A stretch of DNA of 64,000 nt from DASZHJ01 sp963735465 (GTDB taxonomy: Bacteria > Pseudomonadota > Alphaproteobacteria > ATCC43930 > CGMCC-115725): contig CAVTLA010000001.1 in NCBI GenBank assembly GCA_963735465.1, positions 930,001-994,000 on the forward strand, written 5' to 3'. How positions within the stretch are numbered: position 1 is the stretch's first letter; each line of letters begins with the position of its first letter. Positions 1 through 11,196 of this stretch are shown piece after piece. The notes beneath the pieces were generated by a model that saw nothing but the letters and a program-made list of their open reading frames with translations, had not been told where the DNA came from and searched no databases. A program made the translations under genes and the position numbers.

Positions 1-1284
1 GCGTTCGATCGTGCCGGGTGGCGAGGTGTCCACGGCGACGGTGACGCCGATCAGCGCCTTGATCGCGTGGGCGAGGTCGCGATTGCAGGCGGTGCGGCCC
101 TGCTCATCCGCGCTGCCGGCACGCGCCTCGACGCGGACGATCATGGTATCGAGACGCGACACGCGTCCGAGCTCGATCTGGAAGTGGGGTGCCAGGCGAG
201 GGTCCGCCAGTATCAGCTCCTCGATCTGGGTCGGGAAGACGTTGACGCCGCGCAGGATGATCATGTCGTCGGACCGGCCCGTGATCTTCTCGATGCGCCG
301 CATGGAGCGCGCGGTGCCCGGCAGAAGGCGCGTCAGGTCCCGGGTCCGGTAGCGGATCACCGGCATCGCCTCCTTGGTGAGGGAGGTCAGCACCAGCTCG
401 CCGCGCTCGCCGTCCGGCAGCACCGCGCCCGTCACGGGATCGACGATCTCGGGATAGAAGTGATCCTCCCAGACGTGGAGGCCGTCCTTGCTCTCGACGC
501 ATTCGCTGGCGACGCCCGGACCGATCACCTCGGAGAGGCCGTAGAGATCGATGGCGTGCATGTCGAAGGCCTGCTCGATCTCCGCCCGCATCGAGTTGGT
601 CCAGGGCTCGGCGCCGAAGACGCCGATCTTCAGGGAGGAGCGGCGGGGATCCAGGTTCTGGGCACGGAATTCGTCCAGGATCGCCAGCATGTAGCTGGGC
701 GTCACCATGATGATCTCGGGCTCGAAATCGACGATCAGCCGGACCTGGCGCTCGGTCATGCCGCCGGAGACCGGGATCACCGTGCAGCCCAGCCGCTCGG
801 CGCCGTAGTGGGAGCCGAGGCCGCCGGTGAAGAGGCCGTAACCATAGGCCACGTGCACCTTCATGCCGGGCCGGCCGCCGCAGGCACGGAGGCTGCGCGC
901 CATGACGTCGGACCAGGTCTCGATATCGCCGGCGGTATAGCCCACCACCGTGGGCTTGCCGGTGGTGCCGGAAGAGGCGTGGATGCGGACCACCTTCTCC
1001 CGCGGCACCGCGAACATGCCGAAGGGATAGTTCGCGCGCAGATCCGCCTTGGTGGTGAAAGGAAAGCGCCTGATGTCCGAGAGATCCTTCAGGTCGTCCG
1101 GATGCGCGCCGGCGGCGTCGAAGGCGCGGCGGTAATGCGGGACGTTCTCATAGACGTGATGGAGTGACCATCGCAGCCGCTGCAGCTGCAGCGTCGAGAT
1201 TGCGTCCCTGGACGCGATCTCGATGGGATCGAGCTCGTGAGGACGTGGCGCCTGGCCCACGCTCTTGCCGCCGATCTCGGACAT
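1..1284 (-). CDS. paaK: Phenylacetate-CoA ligase-like adenylate-forming enzyme (partial, 3' end off window)
   Basis: Reading the minus strand gives 428 uninterrupted codons running off the left edge, so the C-terminus is missing. The AMP-binding P-loop appears as HASSGTTGKPTVVGYT, followed by YGLSEVIGPGVASE and YRTRDLTRLLPG, typical of the PaaK family. PaaK activates phenylacetate (or a related aryl acid) with ATP and CoA in the cytoplasm. The ATG at 1284 has a strong GGGAGGA site just upstream. No other paa genes are visible, so the substrate is not fixed; PaaK-like ligases also activate other aromatic acids. The next gene on the same strand ends about 80 bases upstream. Confidence 0.9.
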   Translation of the reverse strand, partial: MSEIGGKSVGQAPRPHELDPIEIASRDAISTLQLQRLRWSLHHVYENVPHYRRAFDAAGAHPDDLKDLSDIRRFPFTTKADLRANYPFGMFAVPREKVVRIHASSGTTGKPTVVGYTAGDIETWSDVMARSLRACGGRPGMKVHVAYGYGLFTGGLGSHYGAERLGCTVIPVSGGMTERQVRLIVDFEPEIIMVTPSYMLAILDEFRAQNLDPRRSSLKIGVFGAEPWTNSMRAEIEQAFDMHAIDLYGLSEVIGPGVASECVESKDGLHVWEDHFYPEIVDPVTGAVLPDGERGELVLTSLTKEAMPVIRYRTRDLTRLLPGTARSMRRIEKITGRSDDMIILRGVNVFPTQIEELILADPRLAPHFQIELGRVSRLDTMIVRVEARAGSADEQGRTACNRDLAHAIKALIGVTVAVDTSPPGTIER

Positions 1285-1361
1285 TCGCGTCCTCCCGTCG
1301 AGGCGGTTGTCTCCGCCTCATCCTGGGCATTCTAGACCGCTTCGGTTGCGGGAAGTCCAGA

Positions 1362-2813
1362 TCAAGTCTGGTAGCGCACCTCGGTCATCATTCCAGCTTC
1401 CATGTGGTAGAGATTGTGGCAATGGAAGGCCCAGCGACCGGGATTGCCGGCATCGAAGGCGACGGTGACGGTCTGCATGGGCGGCACCAGCACGGTGTCC
1501 CGGAGCGCGCCCGCGAAGCGCTTGCCGTCGATCGCCACGACCTGGAAGCTGTGCCCGTGCAGATGCATGGGGTGGGCCATCATGGACATGTTGTGGAGGT
1601 TCAGCTCCACCCGCTCGCCTGATCTCACCATCAGCGGATCGCGCTGGTCGTAGGTCTTGCCGTTGATGGTCCAGATGTATTGCGCCATATCGCCGGCGAG
1701 ATGAACCTCGTGCGTGCGATCCGCCTTCCGCGGCGCGAGGGGCTCGACGGCGACGAGTCTGCGCTCGAGGCCAAGGTCCAGCACCGGCGCCGGCTTGGCC
1801 GCCAGCGCCGCCAGGCGCGCGATCTTGGCGCCTGGAGTGGCGAGGACGATGCCGGTGCGCTCCCGCTCGCCTTCCCGCAGCGCCAGGATTGGATAAACAC
1901 CGCCGCCACCTGGAAGCCGCAGGCGGATATCGAGGCGCTGGGCCGTCGTCATGCCAAAGCGTGATCCCGCCACCGGTCGCACCGGACAGCCATCGACGGC
2001 GATCAGCTCGCCTTTGAGCTGGCCGAGATCGACGTGGAAATTGGTGGCGGAGGCGGCATTGATGACGCGCAGGCGGATCCTGCCGCCGGCCTCGGCGCGG
2101 ATGACGTCGGGATCGGCGATGGTGCGGTCGTTGGCGAGGTAGGCGTCATAGTCGACGTCGTTGAGATCGGGCTTGGCGCCCATCGGCATGCCGGCGGTCT
2201 TTCCCATGCCGCTCATCCCGGACATTCCCGACATGCCGGAACTGCCCATGCTCATGCCGGCCATGCCGCCGCCCTTGCGCAGGCCCGCCGCGATCTCCTC
2301 CGCCGGCTTGAAGCTGAAGTCCGCCAGCATCACCACCACTTCCTGCTCGTCGCGCCGGCGATCCGCGGGATCGGCGATAATGAGCGGCGCGAACATCAGC
2401 TGCTCCTGATAGCCCACGTGCGGGTGCATCCAATAGGTGCCGCCGCGCGTCAGGGGGAAGTCGTAGTCGTAGGAGGCGCCGGGGGCGATCGGCGGCTGCG
2501 ACAGCTCGGGCACGCCGTCCTGGTTGGAGGGCGGCGTCAGGCCATGCCAATGCACCGTCGTGGCCGTGTCGAGGTTGTTGACGAGGCGGACGCGGAAGTC
2601 GGCGCCGACGACGGTCTCGATGCCCGGCTTGCCGTTCTTCTGCAGGATGCCGAGAAGATAGCCCGGCCGTCCGTTGACCTCGATGGTGCGGTGATCGACC
2701 GTGAGCGCGGTGACGGCCTCGGTCTGCGCCAAGCTTGGGCCGACCCTGTACGCGACCGCCGCGGCGCCAAGCCCCGCCAGTACGCCCCGACGCGACAGGA
2801 GGAGATTGCTCAT
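1362..2813 (-). CDS. Exported multicopper oxidase with Met-rich insert (copper tolerance, CueO/CopA type)
   Basis: This 483-residue protein starts with a Tat-like signal (RRGVLAGLGAAAV). It carries the four copper-binding blocks of multicopper oxidases: HWHG, MHPHVG, HPMHLHGHSF and HCHNLYHMEAGM. A Met/Gly-rich segment (repeated GMSGM units, encoded near 2200-2270) resembles the copper-binding inserts of CueO and CopA, which oxidise Cu(I) in the periplasm. The start at 2813 is preferred over an upstream ATG at 2873 because GGGAGA lies just before it and the signal peptide begins there. It lies 28 bases downstream of the copper ATPase on the same strand, so the two are probably co-transcribed for copper detoxification. 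Confidence 0.9.
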   Translation of the reverse strand: MSNLLLSRRGVLAGLGAAAVAYRVGPSLAQTEAVTALTVDHRTIEVNGRPGYLLGILQKNGKPGIETVVGADFRVRLVNNLDTATTVHWHGLTPPSNQDGVPELSQPPIAPGASYDYDFPLTRGGTYWMHPHVGYQEQLMFAPLIIADPADRRRDEQEVVVMLADFSFKPAEEIAAGLRKGGGMAGMSMGSSGMSGMSGMSGMGKTAGMPMGAKPDLNDVDYDAYLANDRTIADPDVIRAEAGGRIRLRVINAASATNFHVDLGQLKGELIAVDGCPVRPVAGSRFGMTTAQRLDIRLRLPGGGGVYPILALREGERERTGIVLATPGAKIARLAALAAKPAPVLDLGLERRLVAVEPLAPRKADRTHEVHLAGDMAQYIWTINGKTYDQRDPLMVRSGERVELNLHNMSMMAHPMHLHGHSFQVVAIDGKRFAGALRDTVLVPPMQTVTVAFDAGNPGRWAFHCHNLYHMEAGMMTEVRYQT

Positions 2814-2841
2814 CCGGGTCTCCCAGGTTCGAGAGTTCTTG

Positions 2842-5181
<2,340 letters not shown>

Positions 5182-5273
5182 CTCTGCTCCTGGGGCGCGG
5201 CAGGCGGTCGGTGCGCAATTCTGCCCGACATGCCGTCTGCGATGTAGTCAGCAAATATCCGATGACAAGCGGG

Positions 5274-5313
5274 CTGCAAAACCTTCCCGCGCGAGAAGGT
5301 TCATTATTTGCAG
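5274..5313 (-). promoter_or_regulatory. CueR/HmrR-like nested dyad upstream of the copper ATPase
   Basis: The gap between the flavin dehydrogenase stop and the ATPase start holds two nested inverted repeats. The inner is AACCTTC (5280-5286) with GAAGGTT (5295-5301), separated by 8 bases. The outer is CTGCAAA (5274-5280) with TTTGCAG (5307-5313). The inner repeat matches the half-sites of MerR-family copper regulators, which bind ACCTTCC...GGAAGGT between -35 and -10. Here the ACCTTC-to-GAAGGT span is 20 bases rather than the usual 21, and no clear -10 is visible. No merR-type gene is in the window, so the regulator would have to be elsewhere. Confidence 0.5.
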
Positions 5314-5352
5314 ACCGGGGCGCCGATGCTTCCGAATGTCCCGGGAAGACGC

Positions 5353-6999
5353 TCAGGCATTCTCCCGTACCACGTTTCGGCCGCAGATATAGCCCCAGGT
5401 GAGGCAGGGGCCGATGGTGGTGCCGGCGCCCACCGCCTTGGTTCCGATCGGGTTCGCCATGGCGATGCCGGCGCAGTAGAGGCCGCCGATCAGGCTGCCG
5501 TCGGCACGCAGCACCTGGCCGCGCTCGTTGGTGCGCGGTCCTCCCTTGGTGCCGATGATCGCGCGGTGATAGGGAGCCGCGTAGAACGGCGCCTTGGCGA
5601 TGGTGCCCAGCGCGCCGTTCCCGTTCGGCCGCGCGGGATCGCCGGTATAGAACATCTCCCAGGCGGTCTCGCCGCGATTGAAGTCGCGGTCCTTGCCGTC
5701 GCGGACGAAGCCGTTGAAGCGCTCGACGGTCGCCTGCAGCGTCGCCGGATCCAGGTCGATGGCGCGTGCCAGCTCGGTGAGGCTTTGGGATTTGCGCAGC
5801 CAGCCCAAATCGCGGCGCGCGAACCACATGGTCACGGGATTCTGTGCCGCATACTCTGCGTCGAAGATGCGCCAGCACGGGAGATGGATCGGCTCGGCGG
5901 TGACGGGATCGCGGGTATCGAGCGTCACGCCGACATTGGGGTCACCCTCGTTGACGAAGCGCTTGCCGTGCCGGTTCACCAGCAGGCAGTGGGGGCTGTA
6001 GAGCTCGTTGAGGGGCAGGCCGTGGCGCTCCCCTTCATAGGTCGTCACGGTGCAGGCGTAGATGTTGGCCTGGTCCATGCGCGCGAGCTCGGCGCCGACA
6101 TCAGCCGCCATCCGGTGACCGTCGCCCGTATTGCACCGAGGGCTGCCGATCAGCCCGACCTCGCCGGGAAAATGCCGCGCGCGCAGGACCGGATCCCAGT
6201 CGAAGCCGCCGGTGGCGAGCACCACCCCTTTCAAGGCGCGGACGCGGATGGGCTGCGTGGCGGCGCGCGCCTCGACGCCGATGATCCGGCCGCCGTCCGC
6301 GTCCGTCACCAGCCGCTCCGCCGCGGTGCCGATCATGATCTCGCAGCCGCGGTCCAGGCAGCCGCGCAGCAGGCCCGTGACGAGCGCGTTGCCCATGCCG
6401 ACGCGCCGGGTCAGCAGGCGGTAGAACAGCACGGGCGCCATCGCCAGCAGAGTGCGCACGGGCTTGCTGACGATGGAGCCGACGATGAGGTCGCGATAGG
6501 TGAAGATCTGCGGCAAGGTCGAGGAGCGGATCCGGTCGCGCCAGATGCCGAGGATGTTGCGGCTGATCGGGAGCGGCGAGACCATGCGTCCGCTGAGCTT
6601 GCCGCCGGGCGCCTCGACGTAGAGGTCGGGGTGGTGCACCAGCTCGAACCTGAGCGGCGTGTTGTCCTCGATGAACCTGAGCGCGTCCGGCGCCTGCTCG
6701 GCGAAGGCCTGCCAAAGCGCGTCCTCATCTTCCTGCCAGCCCTCCGGCGCGGTGGCACGGAGATATGTGAGCGCCTCCTGGGGCGTATCGCTCATGCCCG
6801 CTGCGAGCATGTGATGATTGGCCGGGATCCAGGTGCCGGCGCCGGACATGGCGGAGGTGCCACCCAGCACCGACGCCTTTTCCATCACGACGACCCGCGC
6901 GCCGGCGGTGGCGGCGGAGAGTGCCGCGGACAGCGCCGCGGCGCCGGAGCCGACCACCACGACGTCGGTCTCCCGATCCCATTCCTGTGCGGCGCTCAT
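5353..6999 (-). CDS. FAD-dependent dehydrogenase of the fumarate reductase / 3-ketosteroid dehydrogenase family
   Basis: This 548-residue protein opens with an FAD-binding Rossmann motif (VVVGSGAAALSAALSAA) and the second signature LGGTSAMSGAGTWIP. The C-terminal GTKGGPRTN and NPIGTKAVGAGTTIGP blocks are also typical of this FAD_binding_2 family. Members dehydrogenate or reduce carbon-carbon bonds in ketosteroids, fumarate or similar acids. No signal peptide is seen, so it is probably cytoplasmic. No steroid or aromatic catabolic genes lie beside it, so the substrate is unknown. It is followed by the copper operon on the same strand, separated by about 170 bases that carry a separate regulatory dyad. 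Confidence 0.8.
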   Translation of the reverse strand: MSAAQEWDRETDVVVVGSGAAALSAALSAATAGARVVVMEKASVLGGTSAMSGAGTWIPANHHMLAAGMSDTPQEALTYLRATAPEGWQEDEDALWQAFAEQAPDALRFIEDNTPLRFELVHHPDLYVEAPGGKLSGRMVSPLPISRNILGIWRDRIRSSTLPQIFTYRDLIVGSIVSKPVRTLLAMAPVLFYRLLTRRVGMGNALVTGLLRGCLDRGCEIMIGTAAERLVTDADGGRIIGVEARAATQPIRVRALKGVVLATGGFDWDPVLRARHFPGEVGLIGSPRCNTGDGHRMAADVGAELARMDQANIYACTVTTYEGERHGLPLNELYSPHCLLVNRHGKRFVNEGDPNVGVTLDTRDPVTAEPIHLPCWRIFDAEYAAQNPVTMWFARRDLGWLRKSQSLTELARAIDLDPATLQATVERFNGFVRDGKDRDFNRGETAWEMFYTGDPARPNGNGALGTIAKAPFYAAPYHRAIIGTKGGPRTNERGQVLRADGSLIGGLYCAGIAMANPIGTKAVGAGTTIGPCLTWGYICGRNVVRENA

Positions 7000-7095
7000 T
7001 CAGGTGCTTGCTGTTCCGTTCTCGCGCACGTCCTGCTTCCGCTGCCCAGCGGAATACGCTGCTCCCCCAAGGCTACCTCCGCGGCAGACCCGGGA

Positions 7096-8007
7096 TCAAT
7101 CCGCCAGGCGGAACTGGATGGGGACTTCTGCGGTGGCGTCGACCGGCTCGCCGCCGCGCGAGGCCGGAACGAAGCGCCATTTCTGGACCGCGGCCACGGC
7201 GGCATCGTCGAGGTCGCGGTGGCCGCTGCTGGCGAGTACCAGGACCTGGGTCGCCAGGCCCGCGCGAGAGACGTCGACCCGCAGCGTCACGTTGCCCTGA
7301 ATGCCGCGCCGCATCGCCTCGGCCGGATAGGCCGGCTTCCCGTTGCCGGCCGCGCCGCTCAGGGCGCGGGGCGGGATGAGCGGAAGCGCCGCACTCTGCT
7401 GCGGAGGCTCGGCGGCTGCCGGCGCCGTCTGGCTCGGCTGCGCGGCCGGCGCCGCAGCGGACGCCGGCCGGTCGTGGGCAGCGCTGGTGGACGCCAGCGG
7501 CGCTTTCGCGACCGGGGGACGCGGCCGTTGCGGGGGTGGTGGCGGCACGGGCTCCGGGAGCGCCGGCGCCGCGGCGGTGGGCTCGATCGCCGCCAGCTCC
7601 GGCGGCGGTGGCGGCGCGGGTGCTTCCTCGGCCGCCGCCGGCGGGCTGGTATCGGCAGGGGGCGCCGCTGTTGCCGTCTCGGACGCGGGAGCGGGAGCCG
7701 GCGCCCGTACGAGCGTCACGGAGATGGGCACGGATTCCGCGGCAGGCGGGCTTCCCATCAGCAGGATCAGCGCACCCAGCGCCGCGTGGAGTGCGGCAGA
7801 GATGGCGGCGGTCCGGCCGAGAGGGGTTCGAAGAAAAAACGTGACCGGCGCATCGGCCTGGACGGCCGGGCGATCCTCCAGGGGGACGGCGGACAATCGG
7901 ATCGCACGCCTGTCGGCGACGCCTGCCATCCCGCCGGAGATGACGCGGAAACGTCGCCGCGCGGGCTCGGCAAGTGGCGCGTGCGATGTTCCTCCCTGGA
8001 TGGCCAT
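7096..8007 (-). CDS. TonB-family energy transducer
   Basis: This protein of about 303 residues has one membrane segment (AAISAALHAALGALILLMG). A long Pro/Ala-rich periplasmic stretch with APPPPPE-type runs follows, then a C-terminal TonB-like domain (YPAEAMRRGIQGNVTLRV, WRFVPASRGG). TonB links the proton motive force to outer-membrane receptors, for example for iron, cobalamin or lanthanide chelates. About 65 residues precede the membrane helix, which is unusually long; a GTG at 8025 and later starts are possible and no clear ribosome site decides. No exbBD or receptor gene is in the window. A role in lanthanide uptake is conceivable given the XoxF locus but unproven. Confidence 0.75.
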   Translation of the reverse strand: MAIQGGTSHAPLAEPARRRFRVISGGMAGVADRRAIRLSAVPLEDRPAVQADAPVTFFLRTPLGRTAAISAALHAALGALILLMGSPPAAESVPISVTLVRAPAPAPASETATAAPPADTSPPAAAEEAPAPPPPPELAAIEPTAAAPALPEPVPPPPPQRPRPPVAKAPLASTSAAHDRPASAAAPAAQPSQTAPAAAEPPQQSAALPLIPPRALSGAAGNGKPAYPAEAMRRGIQGNVTLRVDVSRAGLATQVLVLASSGHRDLDDAAVAAVQKWRFVPASRGGEPVDATAEVPIQFRLAD

Positions 8008-8294
8008 CGTCGGGAAGCATAGCACCGGGAGTTCGCGACAAGGAAGCCGGGCGCCGAACTTTCCTCGGTGGTATCCGTCGCCGCCGCGTGGCCGCGCTCC
8101 GGTAGATAAGGTAGTGACCCCAGGCGAGCGAGCGTCTTCGCAATTGCGAAATGGCGGAGGCGTGGCCGGTGCTGAACCGTCACGGGAACGGCGGCATGAT
8201 TTGCCGCTTTATTTCTCCGTCCTTGGCGTCGGAGTGCGCCTACAATCGAGGCGACATCAACTGGGGAATCCCAGGACATAAACGGGAGGACGCC

Positions 8295-8714
8295 ATGACG
8301 AAAGTCGATATGTCCCTGAGCCTGAACGTGCCGGCGGAGAAGATCTGGAACCTGATCGGCGGCTTCGATGCGCTCGCGCGCTGGCATCCCGCGATCGCCC
8401 GCTGCGAGTCCGTCAACGAGGGCGGCAAGATGCGCCGCAAGCTGTCTCTCACCGGCGGTGGCGAGATCGTCGAGGAGCTGGAGCGGCACGACGACAGGGA
8501 GCACGCCTACAGCTATCGGATCGTCACCAGCCCCCTGCCGATCACCGGCTATCATTCCGAGCTGAGCGTCGCGGACCAGGGGTCGGGCGGCTGCACCGTG
8601 CGCTGGTCCAGCACCTTCGAGCCGGCGGCGGGCGCGGAGCAGAATGCCACCACCGCCATTCGCGGTGTCTATCAAGCGGGCTTCGACAGCCTCAAGGGAT
8701 TGTTCGGCGGCTGA
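8295..8714 (+). CDS. SRPBCC-family (polyketide cyclase/START-like) protein
   Basis: This 139-residue protein looks like a single SRPBCC ligand-binding fold. It begins with the typical strand and helix (SLNVPAEKIWNLIGGFDALARWHP), continues with the beta-sheet core (GGGEIVEELERHD, GCTVRWSSTFEP), and ends with a long helix (IRGVYQAGFDSLKGLF). Such proteins bind hydrophobic small molecules; most are functionally unassigned. The ATG at 8295 has a GGGAGGA site 5 bases upstream, deciding against the in-frame ATG at 8151. It appears monocistronic; the next gene faces it. Confidence 0.8.
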   Translation: MTKVDMSLSLNVPAEKIWNLIGGFDALARWHPAIARCESVNEGGKMRRKLSLTGGGEIVEELERHDDREHAYSYRIVTSPLPITGYHSELSVADQGSGGCTVRWSSTFEPAAGAEQNATTAIRGVYQAGFDSLKGLFGG

Positions 8715-8728
8715 CGCCGGCGCCGAGC

Positions 8729-8884
8729 CTATCCCGGCAGCATCCGGTCTTCGAGCTCGGCCGCGACGCGCTCGCAAATCGCGGCCAGCTCCCGGAGCTC
8801 GTCCACGATGGCGGGCTCCTGGGCAAGCTCCGCACTCTGCCGCAGCCGCGCGGCCTCTTCGCGCAAATAGTCCGCATATTCCAC
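8729..8884 (-). CDS. Small helical hypothetical protein
   Basis: This 51-residue protein uses a GTG start preceded by GGGAGG with 5-base spacing. The sequence (VEYADYLREEAARLRQSAEL, then LAAICERVAAELEDRM) is almost entirely amphipathic helix, probably a coiled coil, with one Cys. I do not recognise the family. It is convergent with the SRPBCC gene, ending 14 bases after it. A good ribosome site and alpha-helical periodicity support coding, but the short length keeps confidence moderate. Confidence 0.55.
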   Translation of the reverse strand: MEYADYLREEAARLRQSAELAQEPAIVDELRELAAICERVAAELEDRMLPG

Positions 8885-8997
8885 GATTGCCTCCCGGTCG
8901 GAGGAGAGCCGTGAAACTATAGCACACTGCACCATGACAGGGTCGTGGCAGGAATGAGGCCGCATTCTCCGGCAATCGCGATGACGATGGGATCCGC

Positions 8998-9930
8998 GTG
9001 TCGCACATGACGACGGAGGGCGTCCTCGACCGGTCGATCGCGACGCTGCTGGGACTGGCGATCGGCGATGCGCTGGGCGCGCCCGCGGAAGGCTGTCCGC
9101 GGGACAGTTACCCACGTGTGCGCGACTTCGCGTCGGGCGGCACCTACGATCTTCGCGCCGGCGAATGGACCGACGATACGGCGATGGCCATCTGCCTGGC
9201 GGACTCCCTGCTGGCGCGCGGCGGCGTGGACGAGCGCGATCTGCTGGCGCGCTTTCTCCGCTGGTACCGGCTGGGGGAGAATTCGAGCGGCGGTCGCGCG
9301 GTCGGCATCAGCGAGAAGACCCGGCAGACCCTGGAGATCTTCGAGCGGACCGGCCGCCTCGACGCCGCCCGGGAGGTCGAGAATGCCGGCAACGGCTGCA
9401 TCATGCGCCTGGCGCCGGTCGCGATCTTTTATCGGCAGTCACCGGACGCGGCGCGAAGCGCGGCGGCGCGGCAGGCGCTGGCGACCCACGGGGCGGATGA
9501 GGCGGTGGCGGCCACGAGGCTCCTGGCGGACATGCTGGTGGCGGCGCTGGGCGGCGGCTGCGTTGCCGCCGTCGTCGCGGCCGGCGCCGCCGCGACGCAT
9601 CCGGCCCTGGCGGCGATCGCGCGGGGCGACTATCGATCGAGGGAGAGGGCGGCGATCTCCTCGGCGCCTCGGGCGCTCGATACGCTGGAAGCCGCGCTCT
9701 GGTGCCTTTGGCGTGCCGACGGTTTCGAGGCGGCGGTGACCGAGGCGGTCGATCTCGGGGGCGATACCGACACGATCGCGGCCGTCACCGGGCAGCTTGC
9801 CGGCGCGGTCTTCGGCACTGCATCAATTCCCCGGCGGTGGATCGATGGGCTCCACGGCGCCGACCGCCTCGCCGGCCTCGCCCGGGAGTTGCATGCGCGG
9901 GCGCCTGACGCGACGATGTCAAATCTGTGA
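8998..9930 (+). CDS. ADP-ribosylglycohydrolase-family protein (DraG-like)
   Basis: This 310-residue protein has the family hallmarks: GLAIGDALGAPAE near the N-terminus, the metal-binding WTDDT, and GGDTDTIAAVTGQLAGA near the C-terminus, which supply Asp/Thr ligands to the binuclear Mg/Mn site. DraG-type enzymes remove ADP-ribose from proteins; the best known target is dinitrogenase reductase. No nif genes or DraT transferase are visible here, so the substrate cannot be assigned. The start used is GTG at 8998; an in-frame ATG lies nine bases on. The pqq promoter region follows. Confidence 0.85.
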   Translation: MSHMTTEGVLDRSIATLLGLAIGDALGAPAEGCPRDSYPRVRDFASGGTYDLRAGEWTDDTAMAICLADSLLARGGVDERDLLARFLRWYRLGENSSGGRAVGISEKTRQTLEIFERTGRLDAAREVENAGNGCIMRLAPVAIFYRQSPDAARSAAARQALATHGADEAVAATRLLADMLVAALGGGCVAAVVAAGAAATHPALAAIARGDYRSRERAAISSAPRALDTLEAALWCLWRADGFEAAVTEAVDLGGDTDTIAAVTGQLAGAVFGTASIPRRWIDGLHGADRLAGLARELHARAPDATMSNL

Positions 9931-10074
9931 TGCCCACGAAGCAGGCTGTTTTCGGCAGTGGGACAGCGGCGGCAATTGCCGTTGATCTCGCGGTATTCGC
10001 CGCAGCCCAGCGGTGCGCGTCATCAGCCATCTCTCGACAATGCCGCTTATTTCGCCAATTTAGAATGACTGCAA

Positions 10075-10104
10075 TTGACTCGCGCTCCGCGAGACCCATA
10101 CTAT
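10075..10104 (+). promoter_or_regulatory. Sigma70-type promoter for the pqq operon
   Basis: TTGACT (10075-10080) and TACTAT (10099-10104) are separated by 18 bases, close to the -35 and -10 consensus. They lie about 46 bases before the pqqA start in an intergenic stretch of about 220 bases that is visibly lower in GC than the flanking genes. This is the most convincing promoter in the window. The remaining intergenic sequence holds no gene I can support. Confidence 0.6.
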
Positions 10105-10150
10105 GGAAAGTCGTACCAGCGCTGGGACGGCACCGTTCGTGGAGGACGCC

Positions 10151-10231
10151 ATGCAGTGGAAAAAGCCCCGTGTTGTTGAGATCGCGGTCGGTCTGGAAAT
10201 CAATTCCTACGCCTGCGCTGCCGTAAAATAA
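10151..10231 (+). CDS. pqqA: PQQ precursor peptide PqqA
   Basis: A 26-residue peptide, MQWKKPRVVEIAVGLEINSY followed by ACAAVK. It contains the conserved Glu16 and Tyr20 (E-I-N-S-Y), which are crosslinked by PqqE and become the PQQ skeleton. GGAGGA lies 5 bases before the ATG. It heads pqqABCDE, with 38 bases to pqqB. It is too short for ordinary gene-length cutoffs but unmistakable by motif and context. Confidence 0.95.
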   Translation: MQWKKPRVVEIAVGLEINSYACAAVK

Positions 10232-10269
10232 TCGGCAACGCCGCCGGCGCTTGCGACGGGTAGGCGACA

Positions 10270-11196
10270 ATGCGTGTCGTCGTGCTCGGCGCGGCCGCCG
10301 GTGGTGGATTTCCCCAGTGGAATTCCAACGCGCCAGCATGCCGGTTGGCACGGTCGGGTGATACAACGGCAAAGCCGCGAACGCAGGCGTCCATCGCCGT
10401 GTCCGCAAACAATCGAAACTGGTTCCTTCTGAACGCCGCGCCGGATCTGGCCGCGCAGCTTCTGGCGACGCCCGCGCTTTGGCCCGGCGAGGGGTTGCGC
10501 TCCTCGCCGATTTCGGGCGTCGTCGTCACTGGCGGCGACGTGGATGCGGTGGCCGGCCTGCTCACGTTGCGCGAGCGCCATCCCTTCGCGCTCTATGCGA
10601 CCTCTGATGTGCTGACGGTGCTGCGGGACAACTCGATCTTCCGAGTGCTCGCGCCGGACTGCGTGGAACGGCGGACGCTGCCGCTGAACGAGACGATGGC
10701 TTTGACGGGGCCGAAAGGAAGCGACAGCGGATTGGCGCTCACGGCTTTTACCGTGCCGGGGAAGGTGGCGCTATGGCTCGAGGCCGACGGGCGCGATCCC
10801 GGCGTGGTGGAAGGTGGGCACACGATCGGACTGGAGATAAGCGAACCGCGTAGCGGCGCGCGCTTCTGCTTCATCCCCGGCTGCGCGGCGATGACGCCGG
10901 CATTGCGGGCGCGCCTGCGCGGCGCGCCGATGGCGTTCTTCGACGGCACGCTCTGGCGCGACGACGAGATGATCCGCATGGGTGTCGGTGCCAAGACGGG
11001 AAAGCGCATGGGCCACATGAGCATGTCCGGCGAGGAGGGCGCGATCGCCGCCTTCCGCGATCTCGGCGTTGGGCGCAAGGTGTTCATCCACATCAACAAC
11101 ACCAACCCCGTCCTGCTCGAGGACTCTTCGGAGCGGGCCGAGGCCGAGGCCGCCGGCTGGACGATCGCCCATGATGGGATGGAGCTGACGCTGTGA
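10270..11196 (+). CDS. pqqB: PQQ biosynthesis protein PqqB
   Basis: This 308-residue protein begins with the PqqB signature MRVVVLGAAAGGGFPQWN and has a metallo-beta-lactamase-like fold. Other blocks include ISGVVVTGGDVDAVAGLLTL, GAKTGKRMGHMSMSGEEG and HINNTNPVL. PqqB is thought to hydroxylate the tyrosine of the crosslinked PqqA peptide during PQQ synthesis. Its TGA overlaps the GTG start of pqqC by four bases, indicating translational coupling. Confidence 0.95.
   Translation: MRVVVLGAAAGGGFPQWNSNAPACRLARSGDTTAKPRTQASIAVSANNRNWFLLNAAPDLAAQLLATPALWPGEGLRSSPISGVVVTGGDVDAVAGLLTLRERHPFALYATSDVLTVLRDNSIFRVLAPDCVERRTLPLNETMALTGPKGSDSGLALTAFTVPGKVALWLEADGRDPGVVEGGHTIGLEISEPRSGARFCFIPGCAAMTPALRARLRGAPMAFFDGTLWRDDEMIRMGVGAKTGKRMGHMSMSGEEGAIAAFRDLGVGRKVFIHINNTNPVLLEDSSERAEAEAAGWTIAHDGMELTL

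Noticed and set aside
1300..1319. GAGGCGG-N6-CCGCCTC hairpin between the multicopper oxidase and the paaK-like gene
   Set aside because: Only 7 bp, no T-run in either direction; such repeats are expected by chance in this GC content.
2200..2270. Short repeated DNA in the multicopper oxidase gene
   Set aside because: It encodes the Met/Gly-rich copper-binding insert and needs no separate repeat feature.
5308..8022. A 904-residue plus-strand reading frame
   Set aside because: It is antisense to the flavin dehydrogenase and TonB-like genes, rich in Arg/Gly/His runs, and shows no family motif; it results from high GC at third positions.
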